NCBI GenBank assembly: GCA_025560025.1
Contig: CP048488.1
Location: 1-64,000, forward strand
Reading direction: 5' to 3'
Length of the DNA: 64,000 nt
Source: Agrobacterium tumefaciens
Lineage (GTDB): Bacteria; Pseudomonadota; Alphaproteobacteria; Rhizobiales; Rhizobiaceae
Below the pieces are notes generated by a model. It was not told where the DNA came from. It ran no database searches and saw nothing but the letters and a program-made list of their open reading frames with translations. Numbering within the stretch: position 1 is the stretch's first letter; every line of letters starts with the position of its first letter. Shown piece by piece: positions 53,459-62,962 of this stretch. Made by a program: the position numbers and the translations under genes.

Positions 53459-54907
53459 TCAAGTAGGAAGAGTGCTCGGTTTCGATCTCGTGACGTCGAT
53501 CAACGACGCGGGGGCCTTATCATCCGCCACCATCAGCATGCGGCGGTCCGCTATCGCTGTGCTCAGGTCCCGATCATGGGTGATGAGCAGGATCGCCAAC
53601 TCGTCCTCGTCGGCGACTTTGCGCAGATGACGAATAACCTGCTCCTGCACCGGAGGATCGAGGCGCGACGTCGGCTCGTCGGCAATCAGCATCGTCGGCC
53701 TCATCGCTAGAATGCGGACAAGTGCCAGGCGTTGCGCTTCACCACCGCTGATTTGATGCGGGCGGCGATGAAGCAAGTCGTGACGCAGGCCAAAGCGCTG
53801 CATCAATCCGGGGACTTCGCCGAAGCCGCGGTCGCCGTCTGGCAGGCGACGCAAATCTTCGAGGCTACGCCCGAGCGACTGCCACGGCGAGAACACCCGC
53901 GTCGGATCCTGATGGAGCTTTTGAAGGGAGCCGCCACGTGCCGCTGTCGGCCGCCGGATGATCCCCCCAAGGGGGGAGGCCTGTCCGAGCAGCGTTCTGC
54001 CCAGGGTCGTCTTTCCGATACCACTCTTGCCCAGGAGGGCCGAAATATGCCCGGCATGGCAATGAAAATTTAGATCGTCCGCCAGAATTCTGCTGCCGAT
54101 ACCGATGCGCAGGTGATCGGCCTCGATGACTTTCGCAGTCGTTGACCGCGCATAGGGGCGGGGTTCCCACGTTGCGGGATCGCTTGCGATGTACCGACGC
54201 GCATAATCCGTGCGGGGATCCCTCAGGATTTCTTTCGCAAGTCCGGACTCTATGATCGAGCGTTCGTCGAGAAAGGCGATCTGATCGGCCAGTGACCGGA
54301 CAAGCGCGATATCGTGAGTGATGAGGAGGATCGCGCGACCGCTCTTTCGCAACGCGCTGAATACCTGGGCCACAACATCGCGCCGGTCCGCATCGAGACC
54401 CTTGGTCGGTTCGTCTACGAGGACGATGCCGGCACTGGTCACGGAAGCGATCGCTGCCATCACACGCTGCGCCATGCCTCCGGACAGTTCGAATGGACGC
54501 TTGTCATGGTGTTCAGCATCCAGTTGCATGGCCGAGAGTGCTGCGCCGGCTTCATGTGATCGTCGTGGCGACTGAATTTGCTCGCCGACCTGAGACTTTG
54601 CGCTCAGCAGGGGCGCAAGCGCGTTGAGCGGCTCCTGGGGAAGCAGGAAGAGGTCTTTCGCCCATAGAGACCTAAGTGCTGTGCGGTCGGCGGCGTCATA
54701 GATGCGCCCGTTGACGATGATGCGGCCAGAGACCGAAACGCCGCCCGGAATGAGACCCATGATGGCGCTGCCGATCAGGCTTTTGCCGCTGCCTGTTTCG
54801 CCGAGGACGGCCAGGATTTCGCCGGCAGCCACGCTGAGCGAAATGTTTTCCACGATGACACGATCAGGCGTTGCGATCGTCAGCCGTTCGACAGCAAGGG
54901 TGCTCAC
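53459..54907 (-). CDS. Nickel/peptide-type ABC importer double ATPase
   Basis: A 482-residue protein with two ATPase domains, as in fused NikD-NikE or DppD-DppF. Domain 1 has GETGSGKSL, the signature ELSGGMAQRVMAAIA and IVLVDEPTKGLDA. Domain 2 has GKSGIGKTT, ISGGEAQRLALVRIL and MLIADEPTSRLD. Both signatures are variants of LSGGQ. It is shorter than typical fused proteins. It directly follows the DppC-type permease gene (adjacent stop and start) and should power that importer. Confidence 0.9.
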   Translation of the reverse strand: MSTLAVERLTIATPDRVIVENISLSVAAGEILAVLGETGSGKSLIGSAIMGLIPGGVSVSGRIIVNGRIYDAADRTALRSLWAKDLFLLPQEPLNALAPLLSAKSQVGEQIQSPRRSHEAGAALSAMQLDAEHHDKRPFELSGGMAQRVMAAIASVTSAGIVLVDEPTKGLDADRRDVVAQVFSALRKSGRAILLITHDIALVRSLADQIAFLDERSIIESGLAKEILRDPRTDYARRYIASDPATWEPRPYARSTTAKVIEADHLRIGIGSRILADDLNFHCHAGHISALLGKSGIGKTTLGRTLLGQASPLGGIIRRPTAARGGSLQKLHQDPTRVFSPWQSLGRSLEDLRRLPDGDRGFGEVPGLMQRFGLRHDLLHRRPHQISGGEAQRLALVRILAMRPTMLIADEPTSRLDPPVQEQVIRHLRKVADEDELAILLITHDRDLSTAIADRRMLMVADDKAPASLIDVTRSKPSTLPT

Positions 54908-55765
54908 CTAGACAACCTCCTCGATCCCCTGGCGACGGGCGCTGTAATATTCGCCGATCAGCGTTGCCGAGAGTGTGCAGATCAGAATGGCACCGGCCGA
55001 AGCCAGCACCATGTGAGGATAGGTGCGGAAGAAGGTCATGGTTCCGGCGATCATACCGCCCCATTCGGCATCCGGGGGACGAAGGCCAAGACCGAGGAAG
55101 CCGACCGACGAAATCGTCAGGACGTTGGCGCCAACAGTCAAAACGCCGAGGGAGGAAAGATAGGGGACAATTGCCGGCAGGACGTGTGTGCGGAATATGT
55201 AGACCGAACCGAACCCGAGCAGACGGGAGGCCTCGACATGATCGGTGGCCAGTTCACGCGCGGTAATGGCTGCGGTGAGGCGGGCGAAGCCTGGCCATTG
55301 CGACATCCAGAGGCCAAAGAGAATCGGACCGATCCCGCCGCCCAACAGGCCGGAAACCAGAATGACGAACAATAGGCTGGGGCAGGCGATGATCACGTCG
55401 GACAGGCGCATGATGACCTGCCTCATCCAGCCCGTCCGAAACGCGGCCAGAAATCCGAGCACCAGACCGGTGGCCAGTGAAGCGACCACTCCGGCAAAGG
55501 CAATTCCGAGCGATATGCGTGTTCCTGCAACCAGCCGGGCTGCGATGGATCGTCCAAGATTGTCGGCGCCCAGAAGATAGTCGGTGGACGGAGAAGCATA
55601 AGCGGCACCGAGATCCTGTCGATTGGGATCGACGGTCAACAGGAGAGGCCCGAACAACCCCACCAGCAGCATTGCAGCCAAAGGCATGAATCCAAAAAGC
55701 ACGATCGACAGTGGCGGCATGCGCCGGGGCTTGATGGCAACCCGATCGAGCGATGAAAACGTCAT
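54908..55765 (-). CDS. Nickel/peptide-type ABC importer permease (DppC/NikC family)
   Basis: A 285-residue permease with the family motif YLLGADNLGRSIAARLVAGT, an EAA loop (VEASRLLGFGSVYIFRTHVL) and a C-terminal membrane segment. Its start overlaps the DppB-type stop by four bases (ATGA). Forms the pore with that partner. Confidence 0.9.
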   Translation of the reverse strand: MTFSSLDRVAIKPRRMPPLSIVLFGFMPLAAMLLVGLFGPLLLTVDPNRQDLGAAYASPSTDYLLGADNLGRSIAARLVAGTRISLGIAFAGVVASLATGLVLGFLAAFRTGWMRQVIMRLSDVIIACPSLLFVILVSGLLGGGIGPILFGLWMSQWPGFARLTAAITARELATDHVEASRLLGFGSVYIFRTHVLPAIVPYLSSLGVLTVGANVLTISSVGFLGLGLRPPDAEWGGMIAGTMTFFRTYPHMVLASAGAILICTLSATLIGEYYSARRQGIEEVV

Positions 55766-56724
55766 GGCTGTTGGCCCGCCACAAACAGCCGCGGGTCGAG
55801 CAGCCTGACCGTGATGTCGCTGAGGCCGTTGATCGCGACCACGGGGACGCCAATCAGCAACCCTGCACCCATCGCCATCGGTATGTCGGCCGCCAGAACG
55901 CTATCGATCAGCCGAGTTCCGAGACCGTCGAGGTTGAACAACACGTCGATGACGACCAGACCACCGATCGTATGAGCAACCAGCGGCCCAAAATAGGCAA
56001 TGACCGGTACGAGGGTCGGCCGCAGTGCATGGGTAAAGATGATCCGCAACCAGCTCTGGCCCTTGATCCGCCCGTAGGTCGGATAGAAGTCCTGCATCGT
56101 TGCGACCACGGCGTTACGCACCACGCGCGAAAGCTCTGGAAGGAGCGCAAGCGCAAGCGTGCAGGAGGGAAGGATCACGTAACCGGGCAGGTTATTGCCG
56201 GCCGCCGGCAGCCAGCGCAGGCCGATCGCAAATATCGTTATCAGAATGATGCCGAGCAAGAACGACGGCACTGATGACAGGACCGCGGAAACGGCGAGAA
56301 ACCCCCGATCGACAATGCTGTCTCGCCGCATCCCGGCTGCAAAACCTGTTGCCAGGCTTAGGGCGAGAGCGAAACCGACCCCGATGATCGCAATGCTCAT
56401 CGTCGTGCGAAAACTCTGCCACACTTCCGGCGTGACCTCGCGGCCACTGATCATGGAGCGTCCTAGCTGGCCGGTGAATACGGACCCGACCCACCGGCCA
56501 TATTGCAGAATGACAGGCTGATCCAGCCCCGTCATCTGGCGCGCCTGATCCACGGTCTGCAGGGAAATCCGCTCGCCGTAACGAGCTTCCGCAACCCGAA
56601 ACGCAATATCGCCCGGGGCCATCTGCACTGCGACAAAAGCGAGGCTGGCAACTGCAAACGCAACGCCCGCCGCAGCCAACAGATGACCGATAACCGCTCC
56701 GGCAATGCCGCGCATGGCCGACAT
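55762..56724 (-). CDS. Nickel/peptide-type ABC importer permease (DppB/NikB family)
   Basis: A 320-residue permease. The N-terminal membrane segment and VQMAPGDIAFRVAEARYGER carry the family P-GD motif; the external loop TGLDQPVILQYGRWVGSVFT and a degenerate EAA loop follow. It begins 2 bp after the binding-protein stop. ATG 56715 is an alternative start. Confidence 0.9.
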   Translation of the reverse strand: MSAMRGIAGAVIGHLLAAAGVAFAVASLAFVAVQMAPGDIAFRVAEARYGERISLQTVDQARQMTGLDQPVILQYGRWVGSVFTGQLGRSMISGREVTPEVWQSFRTTMSIAIIGVGFALALSLATGFAAGMRRDSIVDRGFLAVSAVLSSVPSFLLGIILITIFAIGLRWLPAAGNNLPGYVILPSCTLALALLPELSRVVRNAVVATMQDFYPTYGRIKGQSWLRIIFTHALRPTLVPVIAYFGPLVAHTIGGLVVIDVLFNLDGLGTRLIDSVLAADIPMAMGAGLLIGVPVVAINGLSDITVRLLDPRLFVAGQQP

Positions 56725-56726
56725 GC

Positions 56727-58286
56727 TCAGCTAACCCATTTGACGCGGTCGATCCAGAAGCCGACCTCGAGGGCATCGATTGGCACGCTGTCGAAAGCGA
56801 TCCGGTCGGAAATCGAGACATTGTAGTCGTACCAGACCACCGGAATGACCGGCAGATCGGCATTGACGAGCGCACGGATCTTCTTTCGAGCCGCTGCGCG
56901 CTGGTCCTCGCTGCGAGCGGCAAGATACTCGCTGAGGGCTTGTTCCATGTCCGGATTGCGGTAGTTCACACCGCTCCATACAGCGTTCGCCGCATTGCTT
57001 TCGGCATAATCGAGCACCAGGGTGGCGACGGGATCAGGCACGGCACCATAGTTTCGTCGCGTGAGGCCGAAGAGGAAGCTACCCTTGGCGACGGCCTCCA
57101 GAACTTGTCCCTGGTTGCCGTTTTCGAGCTTGACCTCGATGCCGACGTCGGCGAGCTGCGCCTGGATCGCTTCCGCCAAAGATTTGACTTCCGGCTGCTT
57201 GCCAACAATCATCGCAAACGAGAAGCGCGTTCCATCGCGGGTGAGGACGCCGTCCGACCCCTTGGTCCAGCCAGCCCCAGCCAAGAGCCGCTCGGCCTCT
57301 TTGACGTCGCGTTCGATCTGCGGCAGATCGGAATCGTACCAGTCGGGAAAGGCAGCAGAGAAGAGCTGGTTGGCGGCGGCCTTTGGATTGCCGAACAGTG
57401 CCTTGGCAATCCCCTGCCTGTCGACGGCCAGCGAGATTGCCCGACGCTCAACAGGGTCATCGAAGCGCACGTCTCCCGCATTAACGAAGACGCCGTTGAT
57501 CCGCGCAGTCTGGACCTGCTTGACCTTTACCTTGCCGCTGCCCTCGACCCGGTCGCGCAAGGCCTGCGGCAGACCGAGAACCAGATCGACCTGACCCGCT
57601 TCTGCCATGTTGGCAATCGTGTCGGGCGACGTCGCGCCGGTGAAATGAACTTTGGAGATGTTTGCCGGGGTTCCCCAATATTCGGAGAAAGCTTCGAGAT
57701 CCACCGAGGTTTTGCCCTCGATCCGGGTGATCTTGTAAGGACCCGTGCCTATGATTTGTTTGACGGTTCCGTCAGGAGCAAAGGAGGACTTTGCCAGAAT
57801 GACGGCGGGGCCGTCGGTGAAAAAGTCCGCCACGAGGCTGAACGGCTGCTTCAGAGTAACAACCACTGTCTGACCATCGATGCTGACCGACGAAATTGGC
57901 AGCTGCGGCACCATCTCGGTATTGTTGCGCGATTTGCGCATGGTTTCGATGGCATCCCGAACCAGTTCGGGTGTCAACACGCTACCGTCGTGGAAGCGGA
58001 CGCCTTCTCGGATAACAAAAGCCCAGTTCAGACCGTCGTCGCTCACAGACCAGCTTTTCGCGAGTTCCGGGGCGAGCTTGCCATCTGGATCGATCGTCAC
58101 CAGGGTTTCGGCGACCCGAAGCCGGCGGAAATGATAGCTGGTGTCAGCCAATTCGAGGCTGGTGATCTCGCGAGGAGAGGTGATCTGGAGGATACGTTCT
58201 TCCTTTGCCCACGCGCTGCGGCCGAACACGGTCGTTACGGCGCCGAGCGCCACGGACGCGGCAAGCACCGCTCTTCGGGAAATCAT
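56727..58286 (-). CDS. Nickel/peptide-type ABC importer binding protein (SBP_bac_5)
   Basis: With ATG 58286 the product has 519 residues and a signal peptide MISRRAVLAASVALGAVTTV with cleavage near SAWA-KE. Family blocks are clear: LAPELAKSWSVSDDGLNWAF, GVRFHDGSVLTPELV, GTGPYKITRIEGKTSV and RRAISLAVDRQGIAKALFG. The family includes transporters for peptides, nickel and opine-type metallophores (CntA), so the substrate may be a metal chelate or an amino-acid derivative made or broken down by the adjacent enzymes. First gene of the importer set. Confidence 0.92.
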   Translation of the reverse strand: MISRRAVLAASVALGAVTTVFGRSAWAKEERILQITSPREITSLELADTSYHFRRLRVAETLVTIDPDGKLAPELAKSWSVSDDGLNWAFVIREGVRFHDGSVLTPELVRDAIETMRKSRNNTEMVPQLPISSVSIDGQTVVVTLKQPFSLVADFFTDGPAVILAKSSFAPDGTVKQIIGTGPYKITRIEGKTSVDLEAFSEYWGTPANISKVHFTGATSPDTIANMAEAGQVDLVLGLPQALRDRVEGSGKVKVKQVQTARINGVFVNAGDVRFDDPVERRAISLAVDRQGIAKALFGNPKAAANQLFSAAFPDWYDSDLPQIERDVKEAERLLAGAGWTKGSDGVLTRDGTRFSFAMIVGKQPEVKSLAEAIQAQLADVGIEVKLENGNQGQVLEAVAKGSFLFGLTRRNYGAVPDPVATLVLDYAESNAANAVWSGVNYRNPDMEQALSEYLAARSEDQRAAARKKIRALVNADLPVIPVVWYDYNVSISDRIAFDSVPIDALEVGFWIDRVKWVS

Positions 58287-58395
58287 GAATAGGCTCCTCG
58301 GGTTAAACTCGACATGACGACCATGCCCGGACGAAGCCCCAGCCTGTCCGGCGCGTCGCTGCCCGTGGAATGGCGTCGTGTTCCGGAACCCAGCC

Positions 58396-58410
58396 ACTAC
58401 ACAGCGTAGT
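58396..58410. promoter_or_regulatory. Inverted repeat ACTAC-N5-GTAGT upstream of the importer
   Basis: A perfect 15-bp dyad 110 bp before the binding-protein start. A weaker dyad, GTTA-N13-TAAC, follows at 58415-58435 in AT-rich DNA. The half-site resembles the ACTACG repeats at 53413 and 53432. It is a candidate operator for the RpiR-type regulator encoded just upstream. Confidence 0.35.
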
Positions 58411-58552
58411 ATCTGTTACCATTCATGATAATAACGATCAAGTTTAAATATCGGCTGATCTCCTTGGGCCAGTCGGCTTTTCGGCCGTTGGCGTCATTGT
58501 TGGTCTTCCCTGATCATCATTGGCGTAGTGTTGACGACGCAGCGTCTGGCTT

Positions 58553-59407
58553 TCAGGTTCTGCGATCCAGTTCACTGCGGAAATCGCGAAGTCGGCGCGC
58601 CGTCTCCATGGCCTGGTCCGGGCCAAGCTGGGTAAGAGACAGGACAAGGGTCTCAAGGGCGAGCAGGATCGTTCCATAGAACGTCATATTGCCGACCTCG
58701 GTTCGTGGTACTTCCAGAACGGACTGAGCACCGACCGCGAGGCGACCAGTCGGGTTGTCGGTAATGACGACGAGCATTCCACCGATACGTTGAAGCTCCT
58801 CCTTGATGAGAAGGCTTTCCTTGTGAACTTTGCCGTAGGCAAGGAGGATTACAGCATCGCCCGGCTGCAGGCCGAGCAGTGCGTCGGCGAAGGCGTGGCC
58901 GGTACCCTCCATCACGAAATTCGCGCGGCCTATCCGGCCAAGATGCGTTGAGGTCTGCTGCGCCAGACGGACAAGCGGCCCGCCGCCATGAAGGCCGATC
59001 CGGCTGGCATCGTTGAGGAGCAGCGCCGCGGACTGAAACTGCTCTGGCAATGCCGGTCGCGACAGTCTCTCCAGTGTCCTGGCATAGGCCTCGACCACCA
59101 TCTGGAGCGGAGGCCGGCCCCCATCCTGTGTCAGCTCACTCACGGTCACGCCCACCTTTTCCACCGGTGTACGGGCACCCTCATCGAGTTTCTCCGCGAT
59201 CACGGTTTTGAGGTGAGGTAGTCCATCAAAGCCAAGCGTCTGGATCGACCGTATAACGGTTGCATCGGAAGCGTCGATTTTCGCAGCAAGCTCGAGTGCG
59301 GAACTGACAAGCACGGCGTTCGGGTGTCGCTCGATATAGTCCAGGAGCCGAGTAGCTGCGGCACTCAGATTTTGTCTCTGCTGCACTTCAAGCATATGCC
59401 ATTCCAT
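58553..59407 (-). CDS. RpiR-family transcriptional regulator (HTH + SIS domain)
   Basis: A 284-residue regulator with the chosen ATG 59407; an upstream ATG at 59506 would add 33 residues. The N-terminal helix-turn-helix includes SALELAAKIDASDATVIRSI then QTLGFDGLPHLK. The C-terminal SIS domain (about residues 100-250) has DASRIGLHGGGPLVRLAQQT, LQPGDAVILLAYGKVHKESL and LVVITDNPTGRLA. RpiR proteins respond to phosphosugars or other small ligands. Location between the enzyme genes and the importer suggests it controls both. Confidence 0.88.
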   Translation of the reverse strand: MEWHMLEVQQRQNLSAAATRLLDYIERHPNAVLVSSALELAAKIDASDATVIRSIQTLGFDGLPHLKTVIAEKLDEGARTPVEKVGVTVSELTQDGGRPPLQMVVEAYARTLERLSRPALPEQFQSAALLLNDASRIGLHGGGPLVRLAQQTSTHLGRIGRANFVMEGTGHAFADALLGLQPGDAVILLAYGKVHKESLLIKEELQRIGGMLVVITDNPTGRLAVGAQSVLEVPRTEVGNMTFYGTILLALETLVLSLTQLGPDQAMETARRLRDFRSELDRRT

Positions 59408-59523
59408 TATCTGTTCTGGATTTCGCCCGAAGGCTCGGCGCATAACTAACTCGAAAGGGGAACGAATTCCAGCAGCAGCAAGGATCCGCCTCCCTAGCAA
59501 TACCATTTGCGCGGGAGACGGCG

Positions 59524-60480
59524 TTACAAGACGCCGCGGACTCGCCCAGCTTGTCGATCATTGCGTGGCATGCCTCGATAGGCCGAAATCTGTTCTTCAA
59601 GCCGAACGGCAACTTTGTGCGCCCGCTGATAAAATGCCCCCTCGGCCATGCCATATCGGTCTATGTGGGTTTCCAGATTGAGCGGTGCTTCGTATTTTGT
59701 TGCCGCGATTGCGCGTGTAACGGCTTCCCAGTCGATGCGCCCATCAAAGGGCAGCAGATGATCATCGGTTGCGCCAAAATTGTCGTTGATATGCGTGGTG
59801 ATAAGGCGATCTCCGTACTGTTCCACAACGGAGCATGATCCGGGCGCAATCATTTCCCAATGACCTGTATCGAGGCAGAGGCCAATGAACTCAGCCGGAA
59901 AGCGCGCAAAAAGCCGCTCGTAAAGCTGCAGGAAGCTCGAAGCCGATGCGCAAAACAGAGTTTCGACCGCAATCTTGACCTTCTTTTGCAGGCAATATGG
60001 CTGAAGCTCCTCAAGCGACCTCCATAAGGGGGCAAAAAAGGCTTCTTCTGCCACTCTGGAGCGGAACACCTCATCCGTGATATCGATGTGCATGACGATA
60101 TCGGGCGCTCCGAATGCGCAGGCCAGGTCGATCCGGTTCCTGACCAGCTCCACACCGCTTTTCCGCTGCCACTCGTGAGGGGACAGAATGTCTCTGCGGG
60201 TTTCCATACCTATACGCCGGTCTTTCCGCCATCGCACTTCGCTGATCGGATTGCGTCCGTTGCTGCCGTGAAGAGATTTCACCTTAAGTCCGGATGCGTG
60301 GACCATCTCAGCGGTGAAGGCAATCTCGGCGTCGCTGAGCATGTAGGAATTTCCGGAGTCAGGGTTCCAGTTGATATGGGTAAAGCCCGCGTCAGAGATC
60401 AGCCGCAAGGACTGCCTGACCCCTTCGTCGTACCAGCGTTCTTCCTGTGGCCATTGCCAGACTGTAATGCAGGTATCCAT
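59524..60480 (-). CDS. Sugar-phosphate isomerase/epimerase-like TIM barrel
   Basis: With ATG 60480 the product has 318 residues of the AP endonuclease family 2 TIM-barrel fold, which covers xylose-isomerase-like, inosose and erythrose-type epimerases and isomerases. Visible strand motifs include MVHASGLKVKSLHGSNGRNP, DIVMHIDITDEVF, KVKIAVETLFCASASSF (metal-binding Glu), FIGLCLDTGHWEMI (Asp and His), and ITTHINDNFGATDDHLLPFD. The catalytic divalent metal ligands are therefore probably kept. It is 62 bp downstream of the SbnA-like gene. The substrate is unknown, and its role in a chelator pathway is unclear. Confidence 0.87.
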   Translation of the reverse strand: MDTCITVWQWPQEERWYDEGVRQSLRLISDAGFTHINWNPDSGNSYMLSDAEIAFTAEMVHASGLKVKSLHGSNGRNPISEVRWRKDRRIGMETRRDILSPHEWQRKSGVELVRNRIDLACAFGAPDIVMHIDITDEVFRSRVAEEAFFAPLWRSLEELQPYCLQKKVKIAVETLFCASASSFLQLYERLFARFPAEFIGLCLDTGHWEMIAPGSCSVVEQYGDRLITTHINDNFGATDDHLLPFDGRIDWEAVTRAIAATKYEAPLNLETHIDRYGMAEGAFYQRAHKVAVRLEEQISAYRGMPRNDRQAGRVRGVL

Positions 60481-60542
60481 CGTTTTCGCTCCTTGCGAAG
60501 TCGTTGAAGCATGCAGGCGTCGAACTGCACACCACTCAATGA

Positions 60543-61628
60543 TCACCCGACCAGCCTTGATTGCTCTGCTGGTCCGGAAGCTTGCGTGGCCATCCGGATA
60601 GATTCGCGATAGGCTTCAAACATACGGTTGATCCGTTGATGGGCGGGTTCGCTGAGCAATTGCCGTTCTTGCAACCAGTCATCGTTGTAAACCGTGTCGA
60701 GATACTTCTCCCCGGCATCACATACGAGAACGACGATGGTGCTCCGGCGCTCCAGAAGGAGCAATCGCTTCATGGCGACATGGATGGCCATTCCTGCTGT
60801 CCCGCCGACCAGAAATCCTGTTTTCCGCGCAACAATCCGCGCTGTTGCAAAGGCGTCGATATCGCGAACGGTAAGCTCCTCATCGATCAGGGAATGATCG
60901 ACATTCGGGCCCACGCAGAAACCTTCCGAAGCACCTGCTCCGGTCTGCCAATGCTGGCGCGCGGGACCCCCGAATATTATCGAGCCCGCGGGTTCGACAC
61001 CGATGCTGACGACCTTTGAGCCCAGCCGTCTTAGTTCACTCACCGTCCCGCAAAGCGTACCGCCAGTTCCGACGGCCCCGACCAGATATCCGATGTCAAT
61101 GCCCAGATCGCGAACCAGTTCTTCTGCCAGTCCGACATAACCCAGATTGTTATTTGGGTTATGGTGTTGGTCCGGCCAGAAAGCTCCTTCCGTCTCGGCG
61201 ATCTCGTTTGCGATCCGCATGCGTTCAATTGTACTCGCCTTGTCGCTCGTTTGGCCGCCCACGAACCGCAATTCGGCGCCCAAGGCCTTCATGGCGCTCA
61301 GTTTTGCGCGCGAGGCGTTGTTGTCGACCACGGCGATGAATTTGTAACCACGCTCGATCGCAATAAACGCAAGGCCGGTTCCGGTATTGCCTGAGCTCGA
61401 CTCCACGATCAGCCCACCGGGTTTCAGGCGTCCTTCCCGCTCGGCGGCCAAAATCATCTCGCGGGCCATCCGCACCTTGCAGGATCCGGTTGGATTGAGT
61501 TGCTCCATCTTCAGAAGAAGGCGACTGCCCGAACCGACGCGCGCAAGTTCGAACAAAGGGGTATCGCCGATCAGCTGCGATCCGGCTGTGGCGATGTTGC
61601 TCCCCACGTGTCGGTCTTGAAGCGTCAT
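60543..61628 (-). CDS. PLP-dependent cysteine-synthase-family enzyme, SbnA-like
   Basis: A 361-residue fold-type II PLP enzyme. The PLP lysine is Lys51 in NPTGSCKVRMA, and the phosphate-binding loop is ESSSGNTGTGLAFIA. A C-terminal block resembles SbnA: GSIIFGGPA with GAGAS, and GEKYLDTVYNDDWLQE. SbnA joins O-phosphoserine and glutamate to the intermediate later cleaved by SbnB to 2,3-diaminopropionate. The neighbouring ornithine-cyclodeaminase-family gene makes this pairing likely. Cysteine synthase proper is the alternative. Its start overlaps the decarboxylase stop (ATGA). Confidence 0.82.
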   Translation of the reverse strand: MTLQDRHVGSNIATAGSQLIGDTPLFELARVGSGSRLLLKMEQLNPTGSCKVRMAREMILAAEREGRLKPGGLIVESSSGNTGTGLAFIAIERGYKFIAVVDNNASRAKLSAMKALGAELRFVGGQTSDKASTIERMRIANEIAETEGAFWPDQHHNPNNNLGYVGLAEELVRDLGIDIGYLVGAVGTGGTLCGTVSELRRLGSKVVSIGVEPAGSIIFGGPARQHWQTGAGASEGFCVGPNVDHSLIDEELTVRDIDAFATARIVARKTGFLVGGTAGMAIHVAMKRLLLLERRSTIVVLVCDAGEKYLDTVYNDDWLQERQLLSEPAHQRINRMFEAYRESIRMATQASGPAEQSRLVG

Positions 61629-62962
61629 TGGTCAATCCTCCAAACGAATTGATTGTCTTGCCGTGAGACGACGATCTTGGGCGGAAGGGGAAGCTGATGA
61701 AAAGAGCTTTCGTTCTTGTCCATCTGGTAGCCAGCGGTATTCGGATAAAGGATGAGATCGCCGTAGCGTGGCGGCGCCTCGAACGCGACTTTGCGCCACG
61801 TCAAGACGTCGTACTCCATACAGCTTGATCCGCCGATCGCGGCCCGGGTCGGTTCCTGTGGGCGCTCCGGCCCCATCTGGACAAGCATTGGCGTCGGCAG
61901 AAACTCGCTGTTGACCCATTGAGCCGACATGCTCATGCTGAGGCCAGCAACAGTGACGAGGCCGTAGTCGCGTTTTTGCTTGAATCCCTGGACCGGAAAC
62001 GCGGACATACCTGCGCCGTCCAGCAGTGCTCGGCCGGGTTCGAGAAAAAGCTCGATCTGATGGTTGCGAAGCTCGGCAGCCAAATTTCCGGCTGCGCACG
62101 AGCTGCTAAGGATCGCATCGAGCATGCCCGCACCGGTAGGCGACTGGAAAAAAGGGTAGAATTGAGAGAATGTCTTTGCGGCGTGGAAGAGTTCGGGCCT
62201 GCAACCTTCCTTGAACGCCAGCCAGTCTTCCTCGGAAACAAAACTGCAGGCGAACCCGCCACCGATTGAAATCGCCGAAGCCGTCAGGCCCATTGCCCTC
62301 GCGTCGAGGCATGTTTGTACCAAGGCAAGAGCCAACTCCGCTCGGGGCTCGACGGCATAACCATCGAGATGAAAGGAAAATCCCTGCATCTCGATGTGCT
62401 GCTCTGCTTGCGCGCACTTTGTGAGCGCAATGCCGAGATCTCTTTCGTTCAGTCCAAAGCGACTGTCCTGGGCTGAAGGCGGGAGAACCCGCAACAGAAT
62501 CCGCAGGGGCGTAGTGGATCGTGCTGCTATCGCGATCGCCCGCCCAAGCTCGTCGAGCGCATCGATGGCGACAATGGCGTTATGCCGGCTCGCCAGCCAC
62601 AAGAGTTCATCGCTCTTTGCAGCGCCTGTAACGCCGATGCGCTCCCCCGTTATTCCATTTGCGAGGGCATGAACGAATTCTGGTTCGCTGGCGACATCGA
62701 TCGAGCCATGAAGTGTTGCGATCTCGCGCAGCCAGGCTCCGGCCTTGTTTGCCTTTTTGCCAAAATAGACACGGCCCCGGACTTCGTGCCGTTTCAGCAC
62801 CGCCTGAAAAGCCGAAAGGTTCTCAGCGAAGCTTTGGGGATGAATGAGATGAAAAGGGCCTTGGACGACATGGGCGATTTGCTGCAGCAGATCGATATCA
62901 TTTCTGATCGTCACCGCCCATTCTCGTTCCAAAGCTTGCAAGGAAGGGACCGCTAACTCCAC
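61625..62962 (-). CDS. PLP-dependent decarboxylase, group III (Orn/DAP/Arg type, SbnH-like)
   Basis: A 445-residue fold-type III decarboxylase. The PLP lysine is Lys70 in RVYFGKKANKA, the glycine-rich phosphate motif is AISIGGGFACSF, and the C-terminal half-site motif has the catalytic cysteine in GGSSCMEYDVL. The family includes diaminopimelate decarboxylase, SbnH and BtrK. Position between an ornithine-cyclodeaminase-family gene and an SbnA-like gene suggests it acts on a diaminopropionate-derived amino acid. It overlaps both neighbours, so the three genes are tightly coupled. Confidence 0.87.
   Translation of the reverse strand: MELAVPSLQALEREWAVTIRNDIDLLQQIAHVVQGPFHLIHPQSFAENLSAFQAVLKRHEVRGRVYFGKKANKAGAWLREIATLHGSIDVASEPEFVHALANGITGERIGVTGAAKSDELLWLASRHNAIVAIDALDELGRAIAIAARSTTPLRILLRVLPPSAQDSRFGLNERDLGIALTKCAQAEQHIEMQGFSFHLDGYAVEPRAELALALVQTCLDARAMGLTASAISIGGGFACSFVSEEDWLAFKEGCRPELFHAAKTFSQFYPFFQSPTGAGMLDAILSSSCAAGNLAAELRNHQIELFLEPGRALLDGAGMSAFPVQGFKQKRDYGLVTVAGLSMSMSAQWVNSEFLPTPMLVQMGPERPQEPTRAAIGGSSCMEYDVLTWRKVAFEAPPRYGDLILYPNTAGYQMDKNESSFHQLPLPPKIVVSRQDNQFVWRIDQ

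Noticed and set aside
56940..58292. 450-codon plus-strand frame opposite the nickel/peptide-type binding protein
   Set aside because: Same situation: the minus-strand gene is convincing and the opposite frame is not.
58415..58435. GTTA-N13-TAAC dyad considered as a Zur box
   Set aside because: The spacing and core do not match the compact GTTATAATATAAC-type Zur site, so zinc regulation is not supported by this element.
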